Shown here one piece after another: positions 35,877 through 44,123 of a DNA stretch of 64,000 nucleotides. The stretch is from assembly GCA_963758365.1 (NCBI GenBank), contig CAVWVB010000001.1, positions 1,736,001 through 1,800,000 of the forward strand, read 5' to 3'. The notes under the pieces are model-generated. The model saw only the letters and a list, made by a program, of their open reading frames with translations, made no database searches and was not told the DNA's origin. This DNA is from Dokdonella_A sp963758365 (lineage in GTDB: Bacteria > Pseudomonadota > Gammaproteobacteria > Xanthomonadales > Rhodanobacteraceae). The position numbers and the translations under genes are program-made. Position 1 is the stretch's first letter; each line of letters begins with the position of its first letter.

Positions 35877-36761
35877 TCACGCAGGGTTCTGGCGCGAACC
35901 AAGTGAACCTGACCCCGATTTCCCTGGGGAAAACTCGGCATTGCCCTTGCGCCAAAAGTAGCCCGCCACCAGCAATGTCACCATCGCTGGCACCGCACCG
36001 AACTCATCGACATACCAGACGGACTGGGCAGTCTCGGCAGTCATCGGCGCAAAAAACTTCTGCATGAAAACATTGCTGCTCATATGGAATATCACGGCGG
36101 TCCAGACGCTGTTGGACTTCAAGCGCAGATAGGCCAGGATGAACCCGTTGGCGACGATGAACAGCGTGAACGCGAGCAACTGGAAATACAGCGGTGCGAT
36201 CTTGTTGCCGTAGATTCCCATGAAGATCATCGGCCAGTGCCACACCGCCCATAGCAGGCCACTAACCAGCGCGACGCCGGTGAAGCGCATCCATTTGCAG
36301 AGTTCGGGCACCAGAAAACCGCGCCAGCCCAGTTCTTCACCAAGCACCGATGGCAGCAGTAGCAGGAAGCTGAGCGTGGCGGTGACCGCGAAATGGAAGG
36401 CGATCACGCAACCGTCGCTCCAGCTATCCAGGTGGTAGCCCTGTTTTTTCTCCAGCAAAAAGCTGGCGTCGTACCAATGACCGAAACCGCCACCCCAAAT
36501 CAGCAGATATGCCGCGGCAATCATGCCAAGCGGCAGCGCGTAGCTCAGCCACTGGTATTTCCAGGCTCCCCAACCCCAACCCAACGAAGCGAGGGCGCGC
36601 CTGCGGATCAGGCAGGTGAAAATGGCAGCCAGGCCAACCGACATCATTAGTGGGGTGGCACTCTCCAACCGGAAGATCAGCCAATAGCCCACCGCCGACA
36701 AGCCAACCAACAACAGCAAGAAGACGGCGAGAGTGATCGCACTTTCTCGTCTTTGACTCAT
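35877..36761 (-). CDS. CPBP-family intramembrane metalloprotease
   Basis: A 294-residue protein with about eight membrane helices. The three CPBP motifs are clear: E-E-x-x-W-R in SVLGEELGWRGFLVPELCK, F/W-x-x-x-H in LLWAVWHWPMIFMGIYG and H-x-x-x-N in AVIFHMSSNVFMQKFF. Members include Rce1-like and bacteriocin self-immunity proteases. Start at 36761 (MSQRRESAIT). The C-terminal tail KSGSGSLGSRQNPA is encoded by a class C repeat, so the native end may differ. The gene sits between the two copies of a 117-bp repeat and could have moved as a unit. Confidence 0.9.
   Translation of the reverse strand: MSQRRESAITLAVFLLLLVGLSAVGYWLIFRLESATPLMMSVGLAAIFTCLIRRRALASLGWGWGAWKYQWLSYALPLGMIAAAYLLIWGGGFGHWYDASFLLEKKQGYHLDSWSDGCVIAFHFAVTATLSFLLLLPSVLGEELGWRGFLVPELCKWMRFTGVALVSGLLWAVWHWPMIFMGIYGNKIAPLYFQLLAFTLFIVANGFILAYLRLKSNSVWTAVIFHMSSNVFMQKFFAPMTAETAQSVWYVDEFGAVPAMVTLLVAGYFWRKGNAEFSPGKSGSGSLGSRQNPA
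35901..35923 (-). repeat. REP, class C
   Basis: AAGTGAACCTGACCCCGATTTC. Class C consensus in the window is GGGGTCAGGTTCACTT or GGGGTCAGATTC. It lies inside the 3' end of the CPBP gene. Confidence 0.7.
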
Positions 36762-36881
36762 TGGGAATGCGCTATTTCGTCTCGGTCGAGCAACGGAAGG
36801 TCGACGGACGCCCACGACGGGATGCTAGCTCGTTGGGCAAGTGATTGGCGCGTGACGATCTGCACAATGACCATCGGCACT

Positions 36882-36954
36882 GAAAACGGGGTTGAAAACG
36901 GGGTCAGGTTCCGTTATTGCGTTCGGATTGCGCCCATGAGTCAAATTGACCCCG
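36882..36954. repeat. REP, class C, paired
   Basis: GAAAACGGGGTTGAAAACGGGGTCAGGTTCCGTTATTGCG followed after about 20 bases by GAGTCAAATTGACCCCGCTC. The two arms can fold into an imperfect hairpin. The region 36762-37243 holds this repeat, the second 117-bp repeat, and the upstream region of the PhoD gene; no gene is supported. Confidence 0.7.
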
Positions 36955-36969
36955 CTCTTGTGCAGCAGG

Positions 36970-37086
36970 TTTGCAGTGTTGCGCGCGGATCGCAGGTTGG
37001 CCAGACATGTGCGGCGCTGCCTGATCAGATGGGCGTGAACCCAGATAGCCATATTCTTTGTTGGAAATTGTCCCTGACACCTTTTC
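36970..37086 (+). repeat. 117-bp dispersed repeat, copy 2 (ends in class B half-REP)
   Basis: Nearly identical to 35749-35865 and in the same direction; ends in GGAAATTGTCCCTGACACCTTTTC. Confidence 0.8.
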
Positions 37087-37243
37087 TTGACATCTTTTTT
37101 GCGCAAGTGGCGGCTTGTCTGCAGGCGTCAGAAAAATGGAGATGGATCGAACGGCTGCCCGACTTCCGGCACGCTCGCCGGCACGCGATCGGGCCTAGCG
37201 TTGCGGCGCGCCACCACCGCATCTGCCGCTGCATGGAACCGAC

Positions 37244-39325
37244 ATGTCTGCACTCGACCGCCGCCAATTCCTGAAACTCGCCTCTGCGCTGGGCGCAACC
37301 CTGGCTGTTGGTTGCGCGCACGTGCTCCCTTCAGCAAGTGGCTGGCGCGAGCGGCGCGACCTGTATCCGCAGGGCGTCGCATCAGGCGACCCCGATGAGA
37401 ACAGCGTCCTGCTCTGGACGCGACGTTCCTATGCGGACGGGCGTGCGAGCGCCAACCTGTTGGTCGAAGTGGCGGACGATCCGGCGTTCAAGCGCGTGAT
37501 CGCAACGGCTACGACTCGGGTGCTGGCCGAGTCCGACTGGACCTGCCGCGTGCTGGTTGCCGACCTGCAACCGGCACACGAATACTGGTACCGCTTCGTG
37601 GACGAGGACGGCAACGGCAGCCGGATCGGCCGCACGCTGACAGCGCCCGCGCCCGACGATACGCGCCCGGCGCGCTTCGCCTTCGTCAGCTGCCAAAGCC
37701 TTCCCGAGGGTGCGATGAATGCCTATCGCAAGATGATCTTCGAAGACGAGCGCGCCGCACCCGAGGACCGGCTAGGTTTCGTCCTGCACTTGGGCGACTT
37801 TATCTACGAGGTCGTGCAGTACCCGGACCAGGTCAAGAACGGCCATCGCTACGACCGCCTCATCACGTTCCCGATCAAGTATCCGAAGGGCAAGAGCGTC
37901 GCCAAGAACCGTTTCTGGGTTCCGGACTCGCTGGAAGACTATCGGGTGGCCTACCACGCCTACCTGCAAGACCCGGATCTGCAGGACGCGCGCGCGCGCT
38001 GGCCCTTCGTATGCATTTGGGACAACCACGAATTCTCCTGGAACGGCTGGCAGTCGATTCAGGAATTTGCGGGCACCGAGGGCTGGGTCCCCGCGCAGAC
38101 GCTCAAGGTCGCGGCGAACCAGGCCTGGTTCGAGTACCAGCCAGCGAGGGTGCTACCGCCGGGCGCAAAGCTCGATACGTTCAACGCGCCGCAGGTGGTC
38201 GACACGCTGGTCAAGGATTTCGACGACACGGGCCTTGGCATCGAGGCCAACAACCTCGCCGCGATCAACAGCCTGATCATCTACCGCGCCTTGCGCTGGG
38301 GCCGGCACATCGACCTGATCCTCACCGACCAGCGCAGCTTCCGCTCGCGCGATCCCGGGAATCATGACGAAATCAACCCGCTGTTCGAAGGCGACAATTT
38401 GGGATGGGTCCCCGAAGAATTGTGGGCGCAGCTCGACGCCGGCCGCGACTACTCCAACGGCCATCCGCCGGCGAAGCTTTCCTTCGGCGACAAGAGCGTG
38501 GCCAATTACCGCGCCCGCGAAGCCGCGCAGACGATGCTGGGGGCGAAACAGAAAGCCTGGTTCCTCGAGCGCCTGCGCGGCGCGACCGCCACCTGGAAGA
38601 TCTGGGGCAATTCACTGGGCACTCCCGACCAGCGCGTCGATCCGCAGAATCTTCCGGCCGCGCTGGGCAAATGGAATGGCGCCGGCTTTGGCCTCATGGC
38701 CACCTACGACTGGGGTGGCATGTACCACGAGCGCGCCGAGATCTTCGATGCCGTGCGCGATGCCGGCATAACGGGTTTCGCGATCGTGGCCGGCGATCGT
38801 CACAGCTTCTGGGCGGGCTACGCGGCCAAGGCATTGCCGCCCGCTGCGTTCGAACCCGTGGGCGTCACCTTCGTGGGCGGCTCGATCTCTTCCCCGGGCA
38901 TGGCCGAAGCCAACGAACACAACCTGAAACCGGGCAATCCCTTGCGCCCGCTGTACGTCGCCAATCCGGGCGGCGGACCACCGCAATGCACGGCCAACCT
39001 GCTGTTGCACCATGGCGTGCGCGCGGCGCTGGAATTCGCCAGCAGCGGCGATTTGCAGAAAGCGCACGCCGTACGCAATCCCGACCTGGCTCCGCACCTG
39101 TCCTTCGTCGACATGGGCGGACACGGCTACGCCACTGTCCGCGTCGACGCCAGCACGATGGTGACCGAGTTCGTCTGCATTCCGCGGCCGATCGAGCGCA
39201 GTACGAGCGCGAACGGCGGTCCGCTACGCTATCGCGTCCGCCACGAAGTGCCGCTCTGGCGCGCCGGCGAACGGCCACAAATGCGCCAGACGGTCGTGGA
39301 AGGCGATGCGGGACTGGCGGTATGA
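37244..39325 (+). CDS. phoD: PhoD-type alkaline phosphatase/phosphodiesterase, Tat-exported
   Basis: A 693-residue protein. The Tat signal is DRRQFLKLASALGATLAVGC (residues 5-24), with a cysteine that may also be lipidated. Then the PhoD_N Fn3-like domain (PQGVASGDPDENSVLLWTR) and the metallophosphatase core: FVLHLGDFIYEVV, FVCIWDNHEFSWNGW, LTDQRSFRSRDP, FAIVAGDRHSFWAGY and VTFVGGSISSPGM. Asp, Asn, Glu and His residues in these blocks bind Ca/Fe in PhoD. It releases phosphate from phosphomono- and diesters in the periplasm. It is longer than many PhoD proteins because of insertions in the middle (about residues 180-330). The ribosome site is weak. Confidence 0.9.
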   Translation: MSALDRRQFLKLASALGATLAVGCAHVLPSASGWRERRDLYPQGVASGDPDENSVLLWTRRSYADGRASANLLVEVADDPAFKRVIATATTRVLAESDWTCRVLVADLQPAHEYWYRFVDEDGNGSRIGRTLTAPAPDDTRPARFAFVSCQSLPEGAMNAYRKMIFEDERAAPEDRLGFVLHLGDFIYEVVQYPDQVKNGHRYDRLITFPIKYPKGKSVAKNRFWVPDSLEDYRVAYHAYLQDPDLQDARARWPFVCIWDNHEFSWNGWQSIQEFAGTEGWVPAQTLKVAANQAWFEYQPARVLPPGAKLDTFNAPQVVDTLVKDFDDTGLGIEANNLAAINSLIIYRALRWGRHIDLILTDQRSFRSRDPGNHDEINPLFEGDNLGWVPEELWAQLDAGRDYSNGHPPAKLSFGDKSVANYRAREAAQTMLGAKQKAWFLERLRGATATWKIWGNSLGTPDQRVDPQNLPAALGKWNGAGFGLMATYDWGGMYHERAEIFDAVRDAGITGFAIVAGDRHSFWAGYAAKALPPAAFEPVGVTFVGGSISSPGMAEANEHNLKPGNPLRPLYVANPGGGPPQCTANLLLHHGVRAALEFASSGDLQKAHAVRNPDLAPHLSFVDMGGHGYATVRVDASTMVTEFVCIPRPIERSTSANGGPLRYRVRHEVPLWRAGERPQMRQTVVEGDAGLAV

Positions 39326-39332
39326 AAAAGGG

Positions 39333-39355
39333 GGAAAGGTGTCAGAGACAATTTG
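39333..39355 (+). repeat. Half REP, class B
   Basis: GGAAAGGTGTCAGAGACAATTTGAA, eight bases after the phoD stop. Confidence 0.7.
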
Positions 39356-39421
39356 AATGCTGCAGGAGCGTAAGTGAACCTGTTGCTGTTCTTGTTCCCA
39401 CTTTTTGTCCGAGTATCAACC

Positions 39422-40300
39422 ATGAACCGTCGCATCACGATGATCCATCCCGCTCTTGCGGTCGGCGTTCTATCGCTTGTTGCGATCGCGAGTTGCGCGC
39501 ACCGATCGAAGCCGGAACAAGTCATTGCTTTGGATGTATCCGGTCTGCGCCCGACAGCCATGCTACGGATCGGGGCGAATCGGTCAGCCAAAGTGATTTT
39601 CGATACCGGGGCTGGCACCACGGTAATCCCCAAACGTGTCGCGACCGAGCTCAAGCTGCCTAATTATGGCGAGGTGCAAGTTGGCAGTCCGGGCGCGACC
39701 AGTGCGCAGACGGCCATGATCACATCGATTTCCGCGGCGCGTTTGGGCGATGCCGATATCGAGAGCGGCCGCGCGGTGGCGATGACATTGCCGGATCGGC
39801 TTTCGGAGTATGGCGGGATCGTCAGTCCGAATGCGTTTTCGGGGCGGATCGTGCGTTTCGAATTCGCGAAGAGCAGAGCGATCGTCACGGACAAGGGGCC
39901 CACATCGGTACCAGACGGCGTGGCGCTGCCTTACGGCGGGGAAATCGGCCATGCCCTGCCCTACGCACAGGTGGATTTCGCTGGTATAAAGCTCGGTTGT
40001 CACCTCGATACCGGGTCCAAATTCGGGCTAACCATGCCACTCGAATACGCGAAGCGGCTTCCACTCAAGGGCCCGCTCGTCCGCACCAATCCCGTGCACA
40101 TGATCGGCGGCGAGCACGCCGCCTTCACCGCAACCTTGAATGGCGTTGTGCATGTCGGCCCACTGGCGCTCACCGACCCGGAGATCATCTTTGAAGAGGG
40201 AACCCCGTCCATCGGCAATGTCGGGTTTCAAGTTCTGAAAAATCTCACGCTTGTCCTCGATCCGGAAAAACAGCAAAGCTGGCTGCTGCCTGCCGATTAG
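39422..40300 (+). CDS. Retropepsin-like aspartyl protease lipoprotein
   Basis: A 292-residue protein with a lipoprotein-like signal (VGVLSLVAIASCAH, lipidated Cys about 25). Two aspartyl motifs are visible: KVIFDTGAGTTVIPKRVA and, in the second half, GCHLDTGSKFGLTMPLEYA. It thus has two D-T-G lobes, as in bacterial pepsin/retropepsin-like proteins that are membrane-tethered. Substrate unknown. Start at 39422; earlier in-frame codons have no signal character. Downstream lies the IS3 scrap. Confidence 0.85.
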   Translation: MNRRITMIHPALAVGVLSLVAIASCAHRSKPEQVIALDVSGLRPTAMLRIGANRSAKVIFDTGAGTTVIPKRVATELKLPNYGEVQVGSPGATSAQTAMITSISAARLGDADIESGRAVAMTLPDRLSEYGGIVSPNAFSGRIVRFEFAKSRAIVTDKGPTSVPDGVALPYGGEIGHALPYAQVDFAGIKLGCHLDTGSKFGLTMPLEYAKRLPLKGPLVRTNPVHMIGGEHAAFTATLNGVVHVGPLALTDPEIIFEEGTPSIGNVGFQVLKNLTLVLDPEKQQSWLLPAD

Positions 40301-40401
40301 ACGCGTGCGGTTAAGGCGATATCGCAGTTAAACGGTAAGGGAAGAACTAGGCGTTTGAGGCAAATAATTAGTCTGAGTCACTTCCGGTTTCTCGGACACC
40401 A

Positions 40402-40665
40402 CTAAACGGGGACTGGACTTCCCCCGATACCGCAGACATGTCCAAGCCTCACGCCGCGGCCTTGTTTTCGAAAGGCTTCGAGGCTGACGCCGCCCAAGTG
40501 GGTATGACGTCGGGTGCGATTGTAGAAGACCTCGATGTAGTCGAAAACATCGGCGCGCGCCAAGTCGCGGGTTTTGTAGACGCGCTTGCGGATGCGCTCC
40601 TTCTTCAAGCTGCTTAAGAAGGATTCGGCGACGGCGTTGTCCCAGCAATTGCCGCGCCGGCTCAT
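40402..40665 (-). pseudogene. IS3-family transposase OrfB, C-terminal fragment
   Basis: The last 87 residues of an IS3-family integrase: MSRRGNCWDNAVAESFLSSL, KKERIRKRVYKTRDLARADV and DYIEVFYNRTRRHTHLGGVS. The DDE catalytic Glu is in AESFLSSLKKE. The upstream part of orfB and all of orfA are gone; the cut lies exactly where a class A REP array begins (GGTCGAAATCGG repeats, 40668-40692). The remaining IS end may lie near 40376-40400. It cannot transpose by itself. Confidence 0.88.
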
Positions 40666-40690
40666 GCTGGGTCGAAATCGGGGTCGAAAT

Positions 40691-40842
40691 CGGGGTCAGA
40701 GTGCACTTTCCGAACACGCTCTGAGCTGAGTTCGATTCCACACAAGTATCGAAGCGCAGCTATCGCTCCGCACAGGGCCAGCAGAAAGTGGCCTCCATCG
40801 AAAGCACGTTAACCTGAAAAGTGCACTCTGACCCCTGTTTTC
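40691..40842. repeat. Inverted pair of class A REPs
   Basis: Forward CGGGGTCAGAGTGCACTTTC at 40691 and reverse GAAAAGTGCACTCTGACCCCTG at 40816 enclose about 105 bases without a gene. The forward copy is preceded by two extra partial copies (GGTCGAAATCGG). The pair lies between the IS3 scrap and the next gene. 40301-40401 holds the IS end and nothing else. Confidence 0.75.
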
Positions 40843-40873
40843 CGCCCGTATTGCTTGAAAACGTGGAGAGGCG

Positions 40874-41641
40874 TCAGTTGACCGCACCGACAGCGGTCAC
40901 CGTGAGCTTGCCGCTCAACAGGGTGTCGGTGTGTCCGTTGCCGTCGCGGCAAGCGAACTGGATCGCTCCGGCATTGGCCAGCGTAGCCGCTCCCTGGAAC
41001 GTAACGTAGCGTTCGACGCTGACGTCCGTGCCGACGCGATATACGCCGCCATCGAAACCCGGTGTCAGGTCGCAGTCGAGGCGGAAGTTGTTGCCGGGCG
41101 GCGAGGATCCGGTCAGTACCTGCATCCGCACGAACGCCACGTAGGACCCAGCCGGTACATTGACGTTTCCGAGCAGAACGACGGAGTTGCCGATCAGCGT
41201 GTTCGTGGTGAATGCGACATCGTAGGACTGGCCGAGTCCTGCAATCCCGCTGACCTTCCGAGAGGCAGGCGGCGGCGTGATCAGCGCCTGGCGCGCCGTG
41301 AGCGTAGCAAAGGGCTCTGAGGAATTCGCCGGACGCATGCGCACCTCGACCCAGCGCTCACTTCCGTCATTCGGAGCAACAATGAAGTCGAGCGGGACAT
41401 CGAGCAAGCCATCGTGGATTTCCAAAGCCTTGGCTTCGATGACGTCGATCGGCGTACCACCCGTAGCGCCGCTGTAAAGCGCAAACTCGAAATCGTAGTG
41501 GCCATTGGCCGCAGCGCCGTTATCGGTCAGCTGACCGCGATAGGTGAATGGCCTGCCCGACGTCTGGGCCAGCGCGACGGCGGGTACGGCCAATACACAA
41601 GCCAAAAGCAGCCGCGTCAAACCGGAATGGCGAGTTGTCAT
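40874..41641 (-). CDS. Exported protein with FTYRGQL-type N-terminal and shared C-terminal domain
   Basis: A 255-residue protein; AGGAG precedes the ATG. Signal peptide through LLLACVLAVPAVALAQ. The mature N-terminal part, RPFTYRGQLTDNGAAANGHY followed by DFEFALYSGATGGTPI, is the F-x-Y-x-G-x-L…A-N-G…F-x-L-F/Y pattern seen in many secreted proteins of this bacterial group. The C-terminal 110 residues (SVVLLGNVNVPAGSYVAFVR, NNFRLDCDLTPGFDGGVYRV, GAATLANAGAIQFACRDGNG) are strongly alike to those of the next gene upstream (41738-42421). They form a beta-rich domain with two cysteines. Function unknown. Confidence 0.82.
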   Translation of the reverse strand: MTTRHSGLTRLLLACVLAVPAVALAQTSGRPFTYRGQLTDNGAAANGHYDFEFALYSGATGGTPIDVIEAKALEIHDGLLDVPLDFIVAPNDGSERWVEVRMRPANSSEPFATLTARQALITPPPASRKVSGIAGLGQSYDVAFTTNTLIGNSVVLLGNVNVPAGSYVAFVRMQVLTGSSPPGNNFRLDCDLTPGFDGGVYRVGTDVSVERYVTFQGAATLANAGAIQFACRDGNGHTDTLLSGKLTVTAVGAVN

Positions 41642-41737
41642 GGTCGTTTTCTCCTCGGAAAATGTCAGCCTGGGCATGCTTTCGCAAGCTCATCGACGGA
41701 AGCGACGCTCGATCGCGCGCCTTGCACAGGTAAAGTC

Positions 41738-42421
41738 TCAGTTGACCGCGCCGACGGAGATCACCGTGAGCTTGCCGCCCAAGGCGATGTCGATATGACC
41801 GTTGCCATCGCGGCAGGAAAACTGGATCGTGCCGGCACTCGCCAAGGTCGCCGCGCCCTGATAGGTCAGGTAACGCTCGACGCTCGGTTCCTCGCCTACG
41901 CGATACACACCGGTGTCGAAGCCCGGCGAGAGGTCGCAGTCGAAGCGATAGTTGTTTCCCGGATTTGATTCGGACCCTGTTTGTGCTTGCAGCCGGACGA
42001 ATGCGAGATACGACCCGGCAGGAACATTGACGCTCCCGAGCACGACGGTTGCATTTCCGACGGAGACGTTTGCACTGAAGGCGACGTCGTAGACCACGTT
42101 CGAATCGAAGCCATCGGCAAAAATTTCATCGGATTGCCCGAGGAACTCCCCATACAAGCGATATGGGGATGCCGCCTGTGTCGCCATGACCGATCGATCG
42201 CTTGCATCGGGTGTACGCACGCGGACACTGCCAGCCTCCACGCCGCGGGAAATCACACCGGATTCGAGCGCGAAGCGGCCTTCGGCACATACCGCGCCGG
42301 GAAGCAGGGCGGCAAGCAACGCGGCATTCGCCATGGTGCGCAGGGCTGTCCGAGCCGCTGTGCCGCTTCGACTCGTGCGGGCCGCCTGTTTGGTCTGGAT
42401 CGTTGAATTTCGCCTTCCCAT
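41738..42421 (-). CDS. Exported paralogue with internal IFADGFD motif and shared C-terminal domain
   Basis: A 227-residue protein with GGAGGA upstream of its ATG. After a signal peptide (ANAALLAALLPGAVCAEG) comes a short variable part, then DEIFADGFDSNVVYDVAFSA. Here the F-A-D-G-F-D motif is followed by a further about 115-residue domain (TVVLGSVNVPAGSYLAFVRL, NNYRFDCDLSPGFDTGVYRV, GAATLASAGTIQFSCRDGNG) that matches the C-terminal domain of the downstream neighbour. The two genes are tandem relatives 96 bases apart in one direction. The internal motif suggests that a domain was joined to the end of a protein that once ended in the motif. Function unknown. Confidence 0.82.
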   Translation of the reverse strand: MGRRNSTIQTKQAARTSRSGTAARTALRTMANAALLAALLPGAVCAEGRFALESGVISRGVEAGSVRVRTPDASDRSVMATQAASPYRLYGEFLGQSDEIFADGFDSNVVYDVAFSANVSVGNATVVLGSVNVPAGSYLAFVRLQAQTGSESNPGNNYRFDCDLSPGFDTGVYRVGEEPSVERYLTYQGAATLASAGTIQFSCRDGNGHIDIALGGKLTVISVGAVN

Positions 42422-42823
42422 AGATTCCTCCGATGCTCGCCCTCCGGACTTGAGTTCGGCCTCCCGACTTCAGTACATACGCAAATCAGCAGAGAAAAGT
42501 TACAAAACGTTCTGCCGCAACTGCCATACGCGCACGCGCGCTGGCCCGCGCACGACACTCTAACCCAGATTACGTGCCACCCTTTACACCGACGAAGTGC
42601 GCGGGCATCGCTGAGCGGCTCGGCATGGAAATTGCCGCACAAAAAGTGCAATTCTTGTATTCAACTTGCGCGTGACGAGCGGTGCTTGCAAGCGCAGAAT
42701 CACAGCACGCATGCATCGAGCATCAACCTGGGATCTGCCATGCCAATCCTGACTGGTCATCTTCGTCCCATCCTTGCCATGGGCTCCGCCTGCCCGCTGG
42801 TCGCGCTTGCACGACGATGGGTG
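42422..42823. other. Intergenic region between divergent secreted-protein genes
   Basis: About 400 bases. It holds the ribosome site of the left gene (AGGAATC next to 42421) and should hold both promoters; AAAAGTTACAAAACGTT (42497-42513) is the most AT-rich part. An in-frame ATG at 42740 with GGGA upstream is an alternative start for the right gene. Nothing else is supported. Confidence 0.5.
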
Positions 42824-43084
42824 ATGAAGGGTATCGCGGTCTTGACGCTCGCGATGCTGGGCGTGGCCATGCAGGCAGGCTCCCAGACGCTTGAAGGTTC
42901 CGTGATTGCCGGCGGTGGCGGTCGCAGCGCCTCGATCGGGAAGTGCTTGCGCCTCGACACAATCATCGCGCAGCCGCTGGCCGGAGTTTCCAGCGGAGGT
43001 ATCTTCACGTTGGCATCGGGCTTCCTGGCCGGCCGCGGCGACAACGAATCGATTTTCCATCACGGCTTCGAGGTGTGCTCATGA
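42824..43084 (+). CDS. Small secreted protein with C-terminal GFE motif
   Basis: An 86-residue protein: signal peptide MKGIAVLTLAMLGVAMQAGS, then TLEGSVIAGGGGRSASIGKC, LRLDTIIAQPLAGVSSGG, FTLASGFLAGRGD and the end NESIFHHGFEVCS. The mature sequence is the short G-G-G…C-x-L-x-x-x-I-x-Q-x-x-x-G-x-x-S-G-G…L-x-x-G-F pattern that stands at the C-terminus of many secreted proteins in this group, directly before an I-F-x-x-G-F-E motif. Here it makes up the whole protein. An upstream start at 42740 would give 114 residues. Its TGA overlaps the ATG of the next gene (ATGA). Confidence 0.75.
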   Translation: MKGIAVLTLAMLGVAMQAGSQTLEGSVIAGGGGRSASIGKCLRLDTIIAQPLAGVSSGGIFTLASGFLAGRGDNESIFHHGFEVCS

Positions 43085-43839
43085 CTATGTGCGCGTTTCG
43101 TCTCTTCAATAATGCCCTCGAGTTCGTCGGAGCATGCGTTCTTGCCGGTTGCCTGTCGCTCGCGTCCGCGCAGGAGGCGCCCGACGTTGCGCAGCTGCCG
43201 GACTTCACCTATCAAGGCCAGTTGCAACAGAGCGGACAGCCCGCCAATGGAAATTTCAATTTCACGTTTGCGCTGTTCGATGCCGCCAGCGGCGGCTCGC
43301 AAGTCGGATCGACCATCACCCAGAACAGCTTCCCCGTCACGGGCGGGCTGTTCACCGTATCGCTGGCATTTCCCGGCGCGTTCGTGGGCACGCAGCTATG
43401 GTTGCAAGTCACGGTGAACGGCATTCCGCTCGCGCCGCGCACGGCAGTTGCCACCGCGCCGGTCGCCCAATACGCGCTGAGCGGCAGCATTTCGCCGAGC
43501 GGACCTGCCGGCGGCAATTTGTCCGGCAGCTACCCCAACCCATTGATTGCCAGTGGCGCCGTGACGCTGGCAAAAATGGCAGGGCCCACGATCAGAGGCG
43601 GCATCTCCTTTAGCCGGGGCGCGAATTCCTGTGGCAACTTGACGCTGGGACTCAGCGGTGCGCAGGTGGGCGATCTGGCAGTGTTCGGCCTCGGCAGTGG
43701 AGCGACGCCGCCCGACACGGTCATCTTCGGGCCCATCGTGATCACGGGGCCCGGCGCCGGCATCATGCGCGCATGCAACGTGGGATCGAGCTCGTACTCG
43801 GTGACCGGTTTGCAGGTCATCGTCAAGATGTTCCGGTAA
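43081..43839 (+). CDS. Secreted protein with FTYQGQL domain, translationally coupled to previous gene
   Basis: A 252-residue protein; ATG overlaps the preceding stop and GAGGTG stands nine bases upstream. Signal peptide VGACVLAGCLSLASAQ, then PDFTYQGQLQQSGQPANGNF and NFTFALFDAASGGSQVGSTI, the same N-terminal domain as in the gene at 40874. A phage-tail-fibre-like glycine/proline patch follows (SGPAGGNLSGSYPNPLIASG, then AVTLAKM). The end, CNVGSSSYSVTGLQVIVKMF, is a beta domain. Proteins with this SGSYPNP block are common among bacterial surface proteins. Function unknown. Confidence 0.82.
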   Translation: MTMCAFRLFNNALEFVGACVLAGCLSLASAQEAPDVAQLPDFTYQGQLQQSGQPANGNFNFTFALFDAASGGSQVGSTITQNSFPVTGGLFTVSLAFPGAFVGTQLWLQVTVNGIPLAPRTAVATAPVAQYALSGSISPSGPAGGNLSGSYPNPLIASGAVTLAKMAGPTIRGGISFSRGANSCGNLTLGLSGAQVGDLAVFGLGSGATPPDTVIFGPIVITGPGAGIMRACNVGSSSYSVTGLQVIVKMFR

Positions 43840-43840
43840 G

Positions 43841-44108
43841 AAGAATGGTGTCAGGAACAATTTGAGCGGCACGGCGGCCGTATGACTGGTCGCACCAGGG
43901 CGAACCAGCCGGTCCTCGCTTCGACTTGGCGCGAGAACCTGTCCGGTCCGCGCGGCTTCTGCCGCGGTTTCGCAGCGAGTCGCATGCCTGATACCCAACA
44001 ACGAGGTCAGGTTCATCTATTGCGTCTGGATTGCGCCAGTAAGTGAACCTGCCCGTTTTAGCGTTGATCCCGTTGCTGCCCCGGGAAATGAATCTGACCC
44101 CGTTCTCG
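43841..44108. repeat. Class B half-REP and class C REPs in a gene-free stretch
   Basis: AAGAATGGTGTCAGGAACAATTTGA at 43841; class C GAGGTCAGGTTCATCTATTG at 44002 with AGTAAGTGAACCTGCCC at 44038 as inverted partner; class C AAATGAATCTGACCCCGTTCTC at 44087. The span 43840-44123 between convergent genes holds only these. Confidence 0.75.
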
Positions 44109-44123
44109 CCCGGTCTTGTTCAG

